Shown piece by piece: positions 47,941 to 60,046 of a DNA stretch of 64,000 nucleotides. Numbering within the stretch: the stretch's first letter is position 1; every line of letters starts with the position of its first letter. The stretch covers positions 7,440,001-7,504,000 of the forward strand of contig OX485806.1 in assembly GCA_950295325.1 (NCBI GenBank), written 5' to 3'. Below the pieces are notes generated by a model. The model saw only the letters and a program-made list of their open reading frames with translations. It ran no database searches and was not told the origin of the DNA. A program made the translations under genes and the position numbers. This stretch comes from Polytrichum commune. Taxonomy: Eukaryota > Streptophyta > Polytrichopsida > Polytrichales > Polytrichaceae.

Positions 47941-48250
47941 TAATAGATTTTACTCTCCATTCGCACGAGATAAAATATTTGGATCTTTAGGGAAAGCCTT
48001 CGACCACAAATGGAATGGAATAGGCTTTGCCCACCCCAACAACACTATAGACCTACTACATGCTGCACATTGGGCCCGTCTTGCCGCCAAAGATGACCGA
48101 AGCAACATCATAATAATCATCTCACCTGACACAAATTGGTACCAAAACTTCAACCCATACTCGGGCCCATTCCCAGATACACATATTATCGCTCACTTTG
48201 CGGCAGATACAATCACATACAAAGAACCTACTATACCACCTGAACTTAAT
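47941..48250 (+). pseudogene. LINE segment resembling a DNA adenine methyltransferase fold
   Basis: The stretch FYSPFARDKIFGSLGKAF, then WNGIGFAHPNN, a helix with WARLAA, and IIIIISPDTNWY recalls the layout of phage Dam-type N6-adenine methyltransferases (acidic start, NPPY loop, helix, hydrophobic strand ending P-x-T-x-x-W). The expected NPPY motif is replaced by AHPN, so catalysis is doubtful. Homology is not established. Confidence 0.35.
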
Positions 48251-48540
48251 ATACCTAGGAAAGAACTCTCCACACTACAAATACTCTGCATACACCACCA
48301 AAATAACCATATAGGCACCTATGAACAGCTAAATCAACTCACCCATATTGCAAATAACCTCTCAATAACACAACTATACACACAGATTGCCATGCACACC
48401 CCCCCGAATACTCCTGTCAACCCTAACAAAAAGTGGTCCAAATTAACTTACCCCGATACCCCCATACTCAATGTATCACCTATACCTCAACTACCGGACT
48501 ACCAAACTAACTTACCATTGAAATACCATCCACAATTTAG

Positions 48541-48960
48541 TTATTACACCGATGGCTCATTCAAAGAACCCAAACTAATCTCTACCGGAGTATGGAGGAA
48601 AAAAACGGCAGGATATGGTATCTATAACCCTAAAGGACTAAGTATAGCTGAAAGGCTATATGGACACCATAATATCCTCAGAGCAGAAATGATGGCTATA
48701 CATAAAACATTGCGAATTATCAACGACCAATATCCAAATGAGCCCCCATATATATTCACCGATAGCCTCAATGTCCTATACCTACTAAACACATAAATCA
48801 AACACCCCACACTACACAATAGTCACCCAGACCAAGTCACACTTGCCTCCATGGTAAAATTACTCCAAAAACGCTCTCAACCAACCACATTATACAAAGT
48901 TAGAGCACATGTCAACATAGACGGCAACGAACAAAAGAAGGACTGGACCTTACCCATAGA
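48541..48960 (+). pseudogene. LINE RNase H domain
   Basis: Type I ribonuclease H: YYTDGSFKEP (first Asp), NILRAEMMAIHKTL (Glu), YIFTDSLNVLYLL (second Asp), then HPDQVTLASMVKLLQ and YKVRAHVNIDGNEQ (the HV..GNE..D end). A TAA replaces a CAA codon at 48794-48796, and the frame breaks near 48950. RNase H in LINEs removes RNA during second-strand synthesis. Confidence 0.85.
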
Positions 48961-49029
48961 AATGCCATACACCCACACGAACACGCTCATGCCACACCTT
49001 ACTACTATCAAAAAGACAAATGGCCCTCC

Positions 49030-50063
49030 ATGATAGACACGCCAGACAAGGGCCCAGTCAGATTCCTAGAAAAACAAATCAAAAAATATGACAGAACAAA
49101 CAACTTAGAAAACATGGCCACACAAGCCCCTAATATTTGGAAATGGATAGGTAATGAACACATTGACAAGGAACTTTCTAACGAATTCTGGAATAATCCT
49201 ACTATTACGGACAAACAGAAGTCATGTCTTATCAAATTTCGTGCAAGAACTTACATGGGCCAAGCCATAAAACAACTCTTCTTTGGTAGACAAAGATTCC
49301 CCACCATCACCTGTCCCATCTGTAACTCATACGAACCTGACACATGGCTACATGTACTACTCACATGTAGGCAACAACATATTCACTCTCTACACGTAAA
49401 AAGACATAACAAAGCAGTATGGGAAATAAGGAAACTACTAATCTCATATGAAAAATCCCGATGCTACATCCTTATGAACGCTGGCACCTTTAATGACAAC
49501 CCCCAAGAAAACACCGTCCCTAACTGGTTATTACCCTGCACATGTGGAACCCAAAGATGCCACTGCAACTCCCGTTTTAAACCCGACATTCTTTGCGTTA
49601 AAGGACTACCATATCAAAATACACCCCCCACAAATGTAGACCAAACAATTACCATACAATTCATTGAATTCACATACTGTAATGATAGATTTTCACCAGC
49701 AACTCTAGAAGCCAAAACTAACAAATACCAACCACTGATAGAAAGCATTGCTGCCCTAGGTTGGAAACCGACCCGCTTATTGTTATTACAGCAGGCGCCA
49801 GAGCCGCAACACACATCCCATCAATGAAACTACTGGAAGACAAATTTAAAATACCTATGCCATCCATCCGAAATACCTTCAAAAACATTAATACCATTGC
49901 GATACAATACGCCATGTCCATCTTGCTCCACAAAAGAAGACTTGAAAATCACCAACCTCTACCTCAAATACAAGACCCCCCCCTAAACTCCTTAGATCAA
50001 ACTAAACAAAACAAACCCTATATTAAACCATCCCTTGGGTACAGTCTCCCTTTGTGCCATTAA
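49030..50063 (+). pseudogene. LINE zinc-knuckle and restriction-like nuclease-type C-terminus
   Basis: CPICNSYEPDTWLHVLLTC is a CCHC-type knuckle typical of LINE C-termini, followed by VKRHNKAV. Further on come FKPDILCVKG, IQFIEFTYCNDRF and LEAKTNKYQPLIESI, a PD ... E ... K series like PD-(D/E)XK restriction-like endonucleases. The protein then shifts frame near 49768 and continues as TDPLIVITAGARAATHIPSM to about 50000. The knuckle call is firm; the nuclease call rests on spacing and residue pattern. Confidence 0.65.
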
Positions 50064-50240
50064 CCAATATTGGTTACTGGCTCTTATTTGTTACTGTTTA
50101 CTTGTGACTATAGTGTCTACTCTCAAAAGGGGGAAGTAGTTCCTCGCTTCTACTCCTATGTCCCGTGGACATAGGTTTAGGGGTGGAACAAGCAGACACT
50201 TCATTCACGTCGGTCCCCCTGGGGATCGAAGTTTCTTCTG

Positions 50241-50489
50241 TTCTCCAATCTCAATGTTCATGTCACAATCATATTATAACCAAATACTTGCTATTTCATT
50301 ATGCTTTACTATGGTAAAATGGACAAATTGCTTAAAGATTGCATGCATACAAGTCAATCTAACTTTAACATTAGATCCACATGTAGGATAGCCCATATAA
50401 AATTAGGTTATGTGTTTTCCATTGATTCCGTTGCTATAAAAACCAAGTTTCGTTGTCTTCCATTGCTTCAATTGCCTTGCTCAAGGTAC
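50241..50489. other. Spacer
   Basis: Short region between the LINE 3' end and a MITE; nothing recognised. Confidence 0.3.
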
Positions 50490-50491
50490 TA

Positions 50492-50644
50492 CACTAAATA
50501 TGATATTTAGTGCCATGTTGTATTTTATGTCACTATATATGTTAACTTTTCGGATGACACTTTTTATAAATAAGCGAACAAATACCATCATGAATGATGG
50601 ATGAGTTCATCCATTGCCCAAAACCCTACCTTCTCTTGGCAGCT
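50492..50644 (+). mobile_element. 5' half of TA-type MITE
   Basis: Begins after TA with CACTAAATATGATATTTAGTG and follows the 12978 copy to ACCCTACCTTCTCTTG, then stops. A matching later phrase (GTGATGAAATATTGTCT) reappears at 51738-51755, so the element may be split by about 1.1 kb of other DNA. Confidence 0.6.
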
Positions 50645-51852
50645 ACTCTTCTCTTGGATCTTCCTCCACCTTAAGGACTTGTTGTGTGTTTGAGAGTTTG
50701 CTCCATGCAATGCGATGCAATGCGGCAAGGCTTAGTGTTGTTGTGATATGGTGTTGGTGTGTGTATCTTATCCTCATTAGAATTGTTAGCGCTTGTTAGA
50801 AATTGAGTTTGGGTTAGTGAGTGTGAGGAATTTGTAACTAGGGTTTGGTTTTTGATAGAATGTGATAATTAATAGCTTAAGACGTGGAAGAATAAGGTCA
50901 AGGTGTTGCGATTTTCTCTCAAATTTGGAAGATAGCTTCTCTTGTGCAAGCTATGATAACCATGATGTGACTCAATTTTATGAATATTGTGGTTTAGATA
51001 TACTTCATATCCTTCCAATTATGCAATGTGTTTATCTGATGGCATTAGTTTTGTTATCTTCGATGGATCATCAATTATGTTGTTTTGGAATGAATTCTTG
51101 TCGCTTTGCTCGAGATTAGGTTTCTAGTTTGTAAGTTTGAGGGTCCATTACATCAATATGCATGTCAATTCATTTGAAGCTTCACTCATCCTGGCAATAT
51201 ACTAATTTAGAATTTGCAATTGTAGAAGAAAGCTTTTGTATAGGCTATGTGACATTGATGTGATTCAACTATAATGAATATTGTGGTCTAGGTAGCTTCA
51301 TGTCTTTGAATTGTGTAGCATATTTTCTTTGATGTCATGCTATCTTCGTTGGATCATGAAATATGTTGTTTGAGTTGGATTCTTCTACCCCAATTGGACA
51401 ACACTGGGCTTTCTTAAGAAACACACAAAAGCTTTCTTAAAACTTTCTTACACACAAATTTTTGTAAGCTTTCTTCATACCAAGGCGAGTCACATCCTAC
51501 AACTACTGCATGGGTTCCCAACAGAGAAGATTCTTGGATCAAACTCCTAGTAGATTCAATCTCCTTCAAATTATGAGAATTAGGCAAGTATGCATCAAAG
51601 GCAGAAGAATTCTAACAAGTGAATTTTGAGCAGCAACATGACACAGCCAAATATCTCATCCTCACTAGAATTTTGCGTTATTTCAAGTTTCAGAAATTTG
51701 TATTCTACACAAATTCTCCAAAGTCATGTCCCAAAAAATTATGTGATGAAATATTGTCTGGTGTGAAGCTTTGCAGGTGTGAAGCTTAGCATACAACAAA
51801 AACTCTGGACAATGAGTATTCTCAAGTAGAAAAAACTGAAACCACAGTCAAC
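50645..51852. other. Gene-free stretch of 1.2 kb
   Basis: No gene recognised. Near-duplicate phrases occur at about 50940-51070 and 51220-51350 (AAGCTATGATAACC.. / ..GGCTATGTGACATTG, then TGTGGTTTAGATA / TGTGGTCTAGGTA), a worn direct duplication with ~280-bp spacing. Confidence 0.4.
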
Positions 51853-51854
51853 TA

Positions 51855-52224
51855 CACTAAATATGATACTTAATGTCACCAATTCGAATTGTCTTGCTCA
51901 ATACTACATGTAAACTGCAATATAGTGTCACTGATATAAAATGTTAACCCAACACTATTTGTCATTCCTTGTAATTTGGGGGGGATTATATATTTACAGT
52001 GTTGCAATTACTGCCACTTACCAAGTGATTTTTCATTCAAATTTCAATCATCCATGACAATATTTCATCACAAGTTGCTGACAAGAGAAGGGAGGGTTTA
52101 GGCCAATGGATGAACTCATCCATCGTCCATTACAATTTTTGTTCACTTATTCATAAGAAGTGTCATCCAAAAAATTACCATAGTGACATTAAGTACCGTA
52201 TGACACTAAACATCATATTTAGTG
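51855..52224 (-). mobile_element. Full-length TA-flanked MITE
   Basis: 370 bp with ends CACTAAATATGATACTTAATG and CATCATATTTAGTG, flanked by TA at 51853-51854 and 52225-52226. It is the reverse orientation of the 12978 copy along its whole length. It ends about 200 bp beyond the histidyl-tRNA synthetase stop codon, so it may lie in that gene's 3' UTR or terminator. Confidence 0.8.
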
Positions 52225-52422
52225 TAGTATTTGTTGCGAGACCAGTATTCATTTTGAAAATTGGGGTAAAGATGGACATTGCAAAACTGTTGAAACTTCC
52301 AAAGAATGTTCTGTAAGAGGATGAGAGGAGGGACCTCTCAATTGAATGCATGCTCCGCGTCTATTAGAATACAATTTGAAAGAAATAAAATAAATGAGGC
52401 CCTTCAATCAACTGGGAGTAAA

Positions 52423-55400
52423 CTATTGATGAACTATGGATTTCTCAATGAGCTGATCAACAGTGAGGTCCAACTGCTCTCGTGTTGTCAAGTCCTTCAC
52501 GCTAACTTTTCCTTGCTCCCATTCAGTTGTTCCAAGTAGCACCAGCCTCTTTGCACTTAACTTCTCTACATGTTTGAATACCCTGCACATGAAAACATGC
52601 TTTCAGTCTGCTTGTTCTATGTACAAACACAGAGACGATAATCATATTTTGTGATAATTTTTTGCCACATGTCCTACTCTTACTGGTTAAGACACTGTTC
52701 AATCCCACCTGAAAATTACCTTAGAGAATTTTTTAAGTGTTACACCAGGTTATAAACCAGTGAGTAGCAGCGCAAATGCACAGGTCACTCCTTGACAAGA
52801 CAGTTTAGCAGTATGTCTATTTTTATATGCTCTCCATCAAACATAGAAAAGTGTCGAAATCTTAGATACACTAGAAAAGAGGGAAACTCCACTCTGCACC
52901 AAAAAATTCTTACCACTTGAGGCGTTTACTCTCAAGAACGAGCTCCACAATGCGACCAGAATTACGCAATCGTGCGGCCACAACTGCAGCAGGTACCCGC
53001 AAGTGGTCTTCTAAGGCTACTACAACGTCGTCTACTGTGTGGGTGAGCTCAGGCATTAAGTTTTTCTCTTTCAGCAGCTGCAGAGAATACACACTATTTG
53101 TTAAAAACCTCGAATAGGCTTCAGCATCTGACAAACAGGTCCATTGACCATGCCAACATGACCATACTTCCGCGAACTTATTGATGTACAGCCTAGATGC
53201 AATGAAAATCACTTGACCAACATTTAAAGATCTATACCTCAGCATTTGAATGGGAAGTTCCATAAGCAAAATGAGCAAAGAAAGTCTATACTGACCTCAA
53301 CAATAACTGCATCCCCAAACCCAAATCCACATGCAGGTGTATCCAGGCCTCCATAGGTTGAAAGGAGCTTGTCATAACGACCCCCTCCACAAATTGCTCG
53401 CAATTTCCTGTCTTTATCAAAAGCCTGGAGCATGATCCATATTAGATAATGTTTTCCAGAAATTATAAAAAAAAAAAAACCTTCAAGAATTAGTGCTGCA
53501 ACTTTAGTGATGAAATATTGTCATGAGTGCAGTAATCACAAACTGACATGTAGAGTTAAAACTTTGTTTGCATATTGCTATTGCTAACTTGGACAGCTGA
53601 TGGCTACATAGGCACTTTTTGATAAGCACTAAAATTGGTGAATTGATAATTTGGAAATTTGGAAATATGAAAAGAAGCCACTCAATAATGCAAGATTGTC
53701 CCGAGTGACACATGTTGAAAATACACACCTCAAAAACAGTTCCAGTATAGTAAGCAAGACCCCTGACCACAGAGGCATCAAATCTGAGCCAATCCTTGAT
53801 TCCATACCCTTCAGCTAAAGCAAATAGTTGCTTCAGTTCTGTTACTGCACCACTCTCTGCACCTACTAAAGCTGCCATCCACCATTTCCAAAAGAATTAG
53901 AGTGTGTATTGCCAGCTAAGAGAACCAGAATCCTGCACAGCAGCAACCCTCACAATATAAAGTTTTGTCAATTTTACATCTACAATCAAAACAGACTGGA
54001 AATGCAATAAAGCAAGAGGACTAACCTTCAAGATCATCTAAAGATTTAAGAGTAAGCGCTTTCAAAATCCCATCAATGGCCTCATTGGGAACATTTAATT
54101 TTGCCAACTCACTTTCCATCTCTTCTCGGGGAATTTTATCCAACTGAAACATGCATACACGAGGCACTTCCCATGCATAAGTTCTTATATGGACCCCAAC
54201 TATTCTAGGATCTAGGTAGCTCTTAGTGCTTTCTAATTGACCATGGGCTGCCTAAAAAATCCACAACATGAGTCCTAACTAACCCTTTCAAGAAGATAAG
54301 TGACTTAGCAGACATCAACAATGTGGATTAAATCTGGTTTAAATGTGAGGCAAGAAAGATGTAGATGCATGCATATACAAAAGGCATTAGATTACACAAT
54401 TGATTGGTAATACTACAAGCCATTACGATGTACAAAAACAAGCAAAGTACCTTATCCACGATCACACAGACTGGTGCAAATGAATCTTTAGGAATGTCAT
54501 ACTTTTCCAGCACTGCTTGGAGCACCTACAGTAGGACAAACAATCTGCACTTTAGGGGGGTGCCATTCAAAAAGCCAAGTTCATACTGGGTTAGCAGCAA
54601 TTCGGTTAATGACCAGATAATAATTACTCAGACCGACAGGAAATTATGTGTGGGGCTGAAAGAGTCACCGAACCCTGCAAAGCTCCACATCTTCCAGCAA
54701 ATATCTACAAGGCTCACACCATTGTGTTGATGTTACATCTGAATGCTCATCCATGCTCATTCATTTGTCTTCTAGAAACATATCCGTGGTATTACTCTTG
54801 AAACGTTGAGTCCTAGAGAATCTAGATAGAATGCACCAGAGTTAACCAAAACAAAAACAAACAATAATATCTGTGTACATTGTATGAAAAGAGAAAAATA
54901 CCTTTCGGTTTGAGACCTTAATCCCAACATCATCAGATGTGATGCCAAGTCTGGTGAAGAACATCACAATGGCTGAAAGAAGTTCAGCTTCAGCCTGCAG
55001 CCAAAACAGATGTAAATTTAGCATCAGGACACAACAGAGAAGAAACTATGATCATGACCTATAGTTCACAATCCTACAGCAGAGGAGGACTTTGAGCTGA
55101 AAAGTACTGCAATTGCACCAAAGGGCCTCACTTGCACATCAAACAGTCAATTTTTTGGCATTCCTGATCAAATTTTGATGATTTCTTGCACACTGAATCC
55201 TCTTTTTGCATTCATACAAACCGGCAGAAGCGACTGATATTGTGAACTGGATACAAATAGACACTTACCTCAACTCCTGGAACACCGATTATATCCATGT
55301 TCCATTGAAAGTGCTCTCGACGACGTCCTCGAGTCATCCGCTCATACCTCCAGCACTGGCCAATCGCAAACCACTTCAGAGGATATGACAACCCTTTCCT

Positions 55401-58400
55401 GCAGCAAAGCAAGGAAAGCGAAGAATATTCTAAACATTAAGGCATCAGAAAAAACACAAACTATGGAGAGCTATTCAATCAAACCAGAGGAAGACCTACA
55501 TTGAAGACAACACAAAAAATGAACCCATAATCAAGACACAACAAAGAAAATTGCATGAATCAAATTCACATGCATCTAGAATTGGCAGTGTAAACATAGT
55601 AACTGGCTCTCCATAGTTCATAGACCATCAACCAACAAGTAAAAGCATGATAGAGACATCCTGCATTTACTACCCCAACAACCCCCAGCAGAGGTATTTG
55701 TTCATGCTGTGTCAAAACCTCACACGTTGTGAACAATATGAGTACCTCATACCTTGAATGACCCACATAATGAAACGATTCACAAAAAACACTGCAAACT
55801 GTGTTGAACAAGGGAAAACAGATATCTCATTGAAAATACTAACCCTTTTTGCAATACAAGACGAGCCAGAGATGGTGTAAGCTCAGGTCGCAGTGCAACC
55901 CTCCTTCCACCCTTGTCCTCAAAATTATAGAGCTGCATCCCAGTCATAACAAATCATGTTGACTCCCTGTATCCAGTCAAAGACTTGCCCTACTGCTTGG
56001 AACAGGTCCCCCACATTTAGAATTATGGTTTTCACGAGCTTGGTGTATCAAGTGGGAAGGATGATAACCATCAAGGACATTCTTAGCAATAGAATTCAGG
56101 GCGCTGGCTCCTGGTAAGGAGTCAATTAGGAGGGTCTTCTACAAGATTGATTCACTAAGTCCATCACTGCTTTCAAGTGCTAAGCATTTGTGAGGTTGGA
56201 ATGCAATCCATGTTGGCTAGGTCCCCAATGCTGAAATCTCTATGCTATTTGTTGGGTCCCCTACTATGAAAACTTGATTCATTAGCCCTAGCCCATGCCA
56301 AAAAGACTTAGCAAGAGGGGAAAAGCAAGGGGTCCACATCATGATAACAGTGTAGTATTCCCCAACCACATGACTCAAGTTTAAACGTGTGATGTGATTA
56401 CACTAGTGCAAAGAAGAAGGTTGCTCTCTTATATGTGCACACAACCGCCATCCGTTTTCTGAAGCATCAAGTGCCAAGGAGACTAAGCTACTATGGTAGT
56501 CACTTTCCCAAATATCCACAGATCGACAAGGACATGTGAAAGTGGCACTTCCTCCCCATCATTCACATAGTCAAATGAACAGACAACCAATAGGAGGATT
56601 TTTTTCCTCCACTTCCAGCGCCCCCATGTTTTGGAAAAACCATCTCACATTGAGACCCCCTATGCTAGCAGAAAATTTTCGAAATGGGGAAAGAATGCAA
56701 CTGTTACCTGGTCCACAATTTCTTCGCCAGCTTTCCGAGTGTAGAGCTCTTCCGACTCCAACATTGGAAAGTCAATTTCCTCAAACGCACATAACTTGGA
56801 AACCTAAACCACCCCATAAAACCAAATCAATGAGTGGTTCAGGTGCAGAGCACTTCCCACTCAACCAGTGGCCAGTGTGGCTCTCTTGAATTACCGATTT
56901 GTGAATTACTGCCGATAAATTCCTTAAACAAACTAAAATGGCTACAAAATTAGAATGAACTTGAATTTTATTTTTTCAATCTTTTATGAACATTTCAATC
57001 TGGTGCAAGAACCCCCTTTATATTCCCATCTATGATGAATCTCCAATAGGTTCAGCCAATGACAAACCTAAACCCCTCCACATACACATCCCATAAATCA
57101 TGCATGTTGTCATTTTTCTCTTAATTTATGGAGCTCATATGAGTATCTTATTCATTATTAGGTAGGTTTAGCCAATGACAAACCTTGTACTCATTATAAT
57201 GATTATCATGAGCAAGCATCTAGCTTAATTTTTGGTAATCCACTTGATGATAATTCCTTAAAGTGAGGGAAGCAATGAAATAATTACTGACATATGAGTT
57301 ACATGGCTGCCCAAAAACCATTGACCAGGGGGTCTCTCTCAAATTTCCAACATATCATGAATTACTGGCCATACATTCTTTGAACAAACTAATGTGGCTA
57401 CAAAACTAAAATGAACATGAATTTTTTAATCTTTTGTCTCTCACCAGTAGAATGCCCAGTGTCAAAACCCCTCTACATTCCTAGCCTTCGATAAATCTCC
57501 AATAGGTTTCAGCCAATGACAAACCTAAACCCCTCTACATTCCCATCTGTTAATAATCTTTGATAGCCTAAAATGGGTTCCTAATCCATCCACATTCACA
57601 TCTATTGATAACCTCCAATAGGTGCATTAGGCCAACGACAAACTTGCCCCATTATATACAGGGGTTTATGTTTGTCATTGGCTGAAACCTATTAAAGATT
57701 TATCAATGGATGGGAATGTAATGGGGTTTTCACACAGGGAGCCCACTGGTGAGAGAGAAAAGATTGAAAAAATTAATTCAATTCCAATTTAGTCTCATAA
57801 CCACTTTAAGTTTGCTTGTCATAGATTCTTTGAGCAAACTAAAGTGGCTACGAAGCTAAATTGAAACCATAACCCCTCTACATTCCCATCTCATGAGAAT
57901 CTCCAATAGGTTCAGCTCACAGCGAACCTAAAACCCATCATTCACATCCATTGATAACATCCAATAGGTTTCAGCCAATGACAAACCTAAACCCCTCTAT
58001 ATTCCCATCCACTGATAACCTTTGATAATCTCCAACAGGTTCCTAAACCCCCTCAAATTCACATCCATTGATAATCTCCATTAGGTAGGTGTAGCCAACA
58101 AAAAACCTTGTTCCCATTATGATGATTATCATAGTGAAACTGGCTTTCTTTTTGGTAATCCACTTGATGATAATTCCTTAAGCCAGTGACAAACCTAAAG
58201 CCCTCTACGCTTCCATCCATTGGTAATCTCCAGTACATTCAGCTAACGACATACCTAAACCTCTCCACATTCACATTCATTGATAATCTCCAATAGGTAG
58301 GTTCAGTCAACGACAAACCTTGTCTTGTCCCAATTATGATGATTATCATGAGCAAACATGTGGATTAAATTTTGGTCATCCACTTGATGGTAGCTCCTTA

Positions 58401-59090
58401 AGGGTGAGGGGAAGCAATGAAATTATTACAGAATTCTCTCCAATTGGTTCAACCAAGACAAACCTAAACCCCTCTTCATTCCCATCCATTGATAATTTCC
58501 AAAAAATTCAACTACCAACAAATCTAAACCCCCCACATTCACACATCACTTCCATTGATAATGCATAATCTCCAACAGTTAGGTTCAGCCAACAGCAAAC
58601 CATGTGTACATTCTGATGATTATCATGAGCTAACATGTGGATTAATTCTTGGCAATGCACTTGATGACAATTCCTTAGGGTGAGAGTAGAAATGGAAATA
58701 ATCTCGAATTTCCCCTAAACCCCAATCCTACGCTCCGGCCGGAAGCTCACCTCTCTGGACGTGGATTGTGCGGGAGCTTACCTCTCGGAAGTTGTTGAAG
58801 AGCCAGGAGCGTAGGCGCATATCCTCGGGAGGGAAATCACGGGTGCCTCGAGGCGGCTCCACGCTGATAAGAGGAGTGGGAGTGGGAGGAGGCTTATTCA
58901 CACTGCTGCTATTGTCCTTCTTCTTCTCCCGGGCGGTGATTGCTCCTGGAGCTTCTCCCATGGCCATGGCCATGGCCTTGAAGGTCAGGCATCTGTGGTG
59001 CCTGGCGAACCGCTCTGCGGCCGCAACGGTGACATCGAATGACAAAGCCTTCAGCGTGTGCGGCGTGCAGATTACTCCTTTCGCAAACAT
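52423..59090 (-). CDS. HARS: Histidyl-tRNA synthetase, organelle type
   Basis: Charges tRNA-His with histidine. Eleven GT-AG exons (minus strand): 59090-58782, 56803-56708, 55932-55844, 55398-55269, 54994-54902, 54525-54451, 54143-54026, 53871-53729, 53424-53296, 53077-52914, 52582-52423. Phases agree and give 501 codons plus TAG. Class II signatures: motif 1 around [19 protein letters not shown], motif 2 [20 protein letters not shown], histidine-site peptides [13 protein letters not shown] and AICGGGRYD, motif 3 [15 protein letters not shown]-terminal anticodon-binding domain ends the protein. The sequence is of the bacterial/organellar type (like the dual-targeted plant enzyme). Residues 1-70 are basic and Ser/Ala-rich, a likely plastid/mitochondrial presequence. 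An in-frame stop lies 48-50 bases upstream of the chosen ATG. Confidence 0.95.
52658..52720. repeat. Core shared with the GRWD1 intron MITE
   Basis: TTTTTTGCCACATGTCCTAC and then 'ttaagacactgttcaatc' match 39681-39735 in the same order. It lies in the last intron of the histidyl-tRNA synthetase gene. Terminal inverted repeats are not clear here. Confidence 0.5.
57000..58640. repeat. Degenerate tandem array inside first intron of HARS
   Basis: The phrase GACAAACCTAAACCCCTC, with 'acattcccatccattgat' and 'aatctccaataggttcagc', recurs near 57061, 57516, 57975, 58190, 58242, 58447 and 58520. A second phrase, 'gatgattatcatgagc ... ccacttgatgataattcc', recurs near 57195, 58120, 58340 and 58615. 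Part (57655-57740) is inverted. Together they fill most of the 1.98-kb intron. Confidence 0.75.
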
Positions 59091-59207
59091 TTCTGCGGTT
59101 TTGCGATTCTTGTGAGCAGGGCAAATGTGCACATGTTAGGCAACCTCACAATCTCGCGTCCGCTGAAGATTGAAGATGAAGGGCGCACTGCGTTACCTAC
59201 CTTCCTA

Positions 59208-59262
59208 ACTACCTACCTATCTACCCATCCACCTACCCACCCACCTATCAACCTACCAACTT
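59208..59262. repeat. (CTAC/CACC)n microsatellite upstream of HARS
   Basis: An imperfect tetranucleotide tract (CTACCTACCTATCTACCC and on) starting 118 bp upstream of the histidyl-tRNA synthetase ATG, therefore in its promoter or 5' UTR. Confidence 0.8.
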
Positions 59263-59471
59263 GTGTATTTTTGTAATGAAATGAAATTGATTTTAAAGAT
59301 TTGGAAGCCAAAAGGCTAATGGGACTAAGAGGTAGAACCACGGAGGATGGCTGGAAATTTGTGCAATATTTTTTCCAGAGATGGAGTGGAGGAAATGATG
59401 AGGAATACAAGTTGTTTTGTAATTTCATTCCCTGTAAATGATTAGTTGCATGTTTTCAAAGAGGCAAGTAA

Positions 59472-60046
59472 GGGCCAATTCACACTATGGCCAAACTTCG
59501 AGAGGAGAAGCGTTTGGACCAATGAAAACGCATAAATGTCCAAAGTCCGTCCTCTCGGCCTTCACACTAGAGGCCGAAGTCCAAAGGACGTTGCCTAGGT
59601 GGCAGCACTTTTAGGAAGTTATGGCGCCAAGAGTTCGGCCTCTCGAGCAAAGTTTGGGTCGAGCAAAATGCTCGACCCAAACTTCCATCGAGAGGCCGAA
59701 CTTTTTTTTCATTAAATTATCAATCATTGACAAGATCTTGACCATTAGATTGGAGGGGTTCTTCTGAGCAAGGAATAAAGTGGGATGCTCCTTTGGGTTT
59801 GGACTTTGGGCTCGGCCTTTGGAGGCTTCACACTATGGCCGTCCAAGTCGAGAGGCCGTGGGAGTTCATGGCCAAAGATTAGGACTTTGGGCTTAGCCTT
59901 TGGAGGCTTCACACTATGCCCGGCCAAAGGCTCCACTTACTATATTTTATTGACTATTTTCAGCTCATTTCTTTGGACTCTCAACAAAGTTTGGCCACTC
60001 AATCCCACGGCCTCTCGACTTGGACGGCCATAGTGTGAACCGGCCC
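59472..60046. mobile_element. 575-bp PIF/Harbinger-like MITE
   Basis: Starts GGGCCAATTCACACTATGGCC and ends GGCCATAGTGTGAACCGGCCC, flanked by exact TAA duplications (59469-59471 and 60047-60049). The interior holds further terminal-like copies: 'ggaggcttcacactatgg' at 59818 and again at 59899, part of an 81-bp tandem duplication beginning at 59801 and 59882. Non-coding. Confidence 0.8.

Larger units (their letters stand above)
45466..50240 (+). mobile_element. 5'-truncated non-LTR retrotransposon (LINE) relic
   Basis: A single decayed polyprotein reads left to right through several frames: reverse transcriptase (from 45466), a connector, RNase H (about 48541-48950), then a zinc-knuckle and nuclease-like C-terminus (to about 50000). 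There are no long terminal repeats. The left boundary falls inside the polymerase, where the preceding DNA is another repeat, as expected for 5' truncation. The 3' limit near 50240 is approximate, and no poly-A tail was recognised. The gaps are in-frame stops and at least three frameshifts. Confidence 0.85.

Noticed and set aside
59091..59132. Upstream extension of HARS by 14 codons
   Set aside because: It would start at GTG, with an in-frame TAA two codons upstream; the first in-frame ATG is at 59090.
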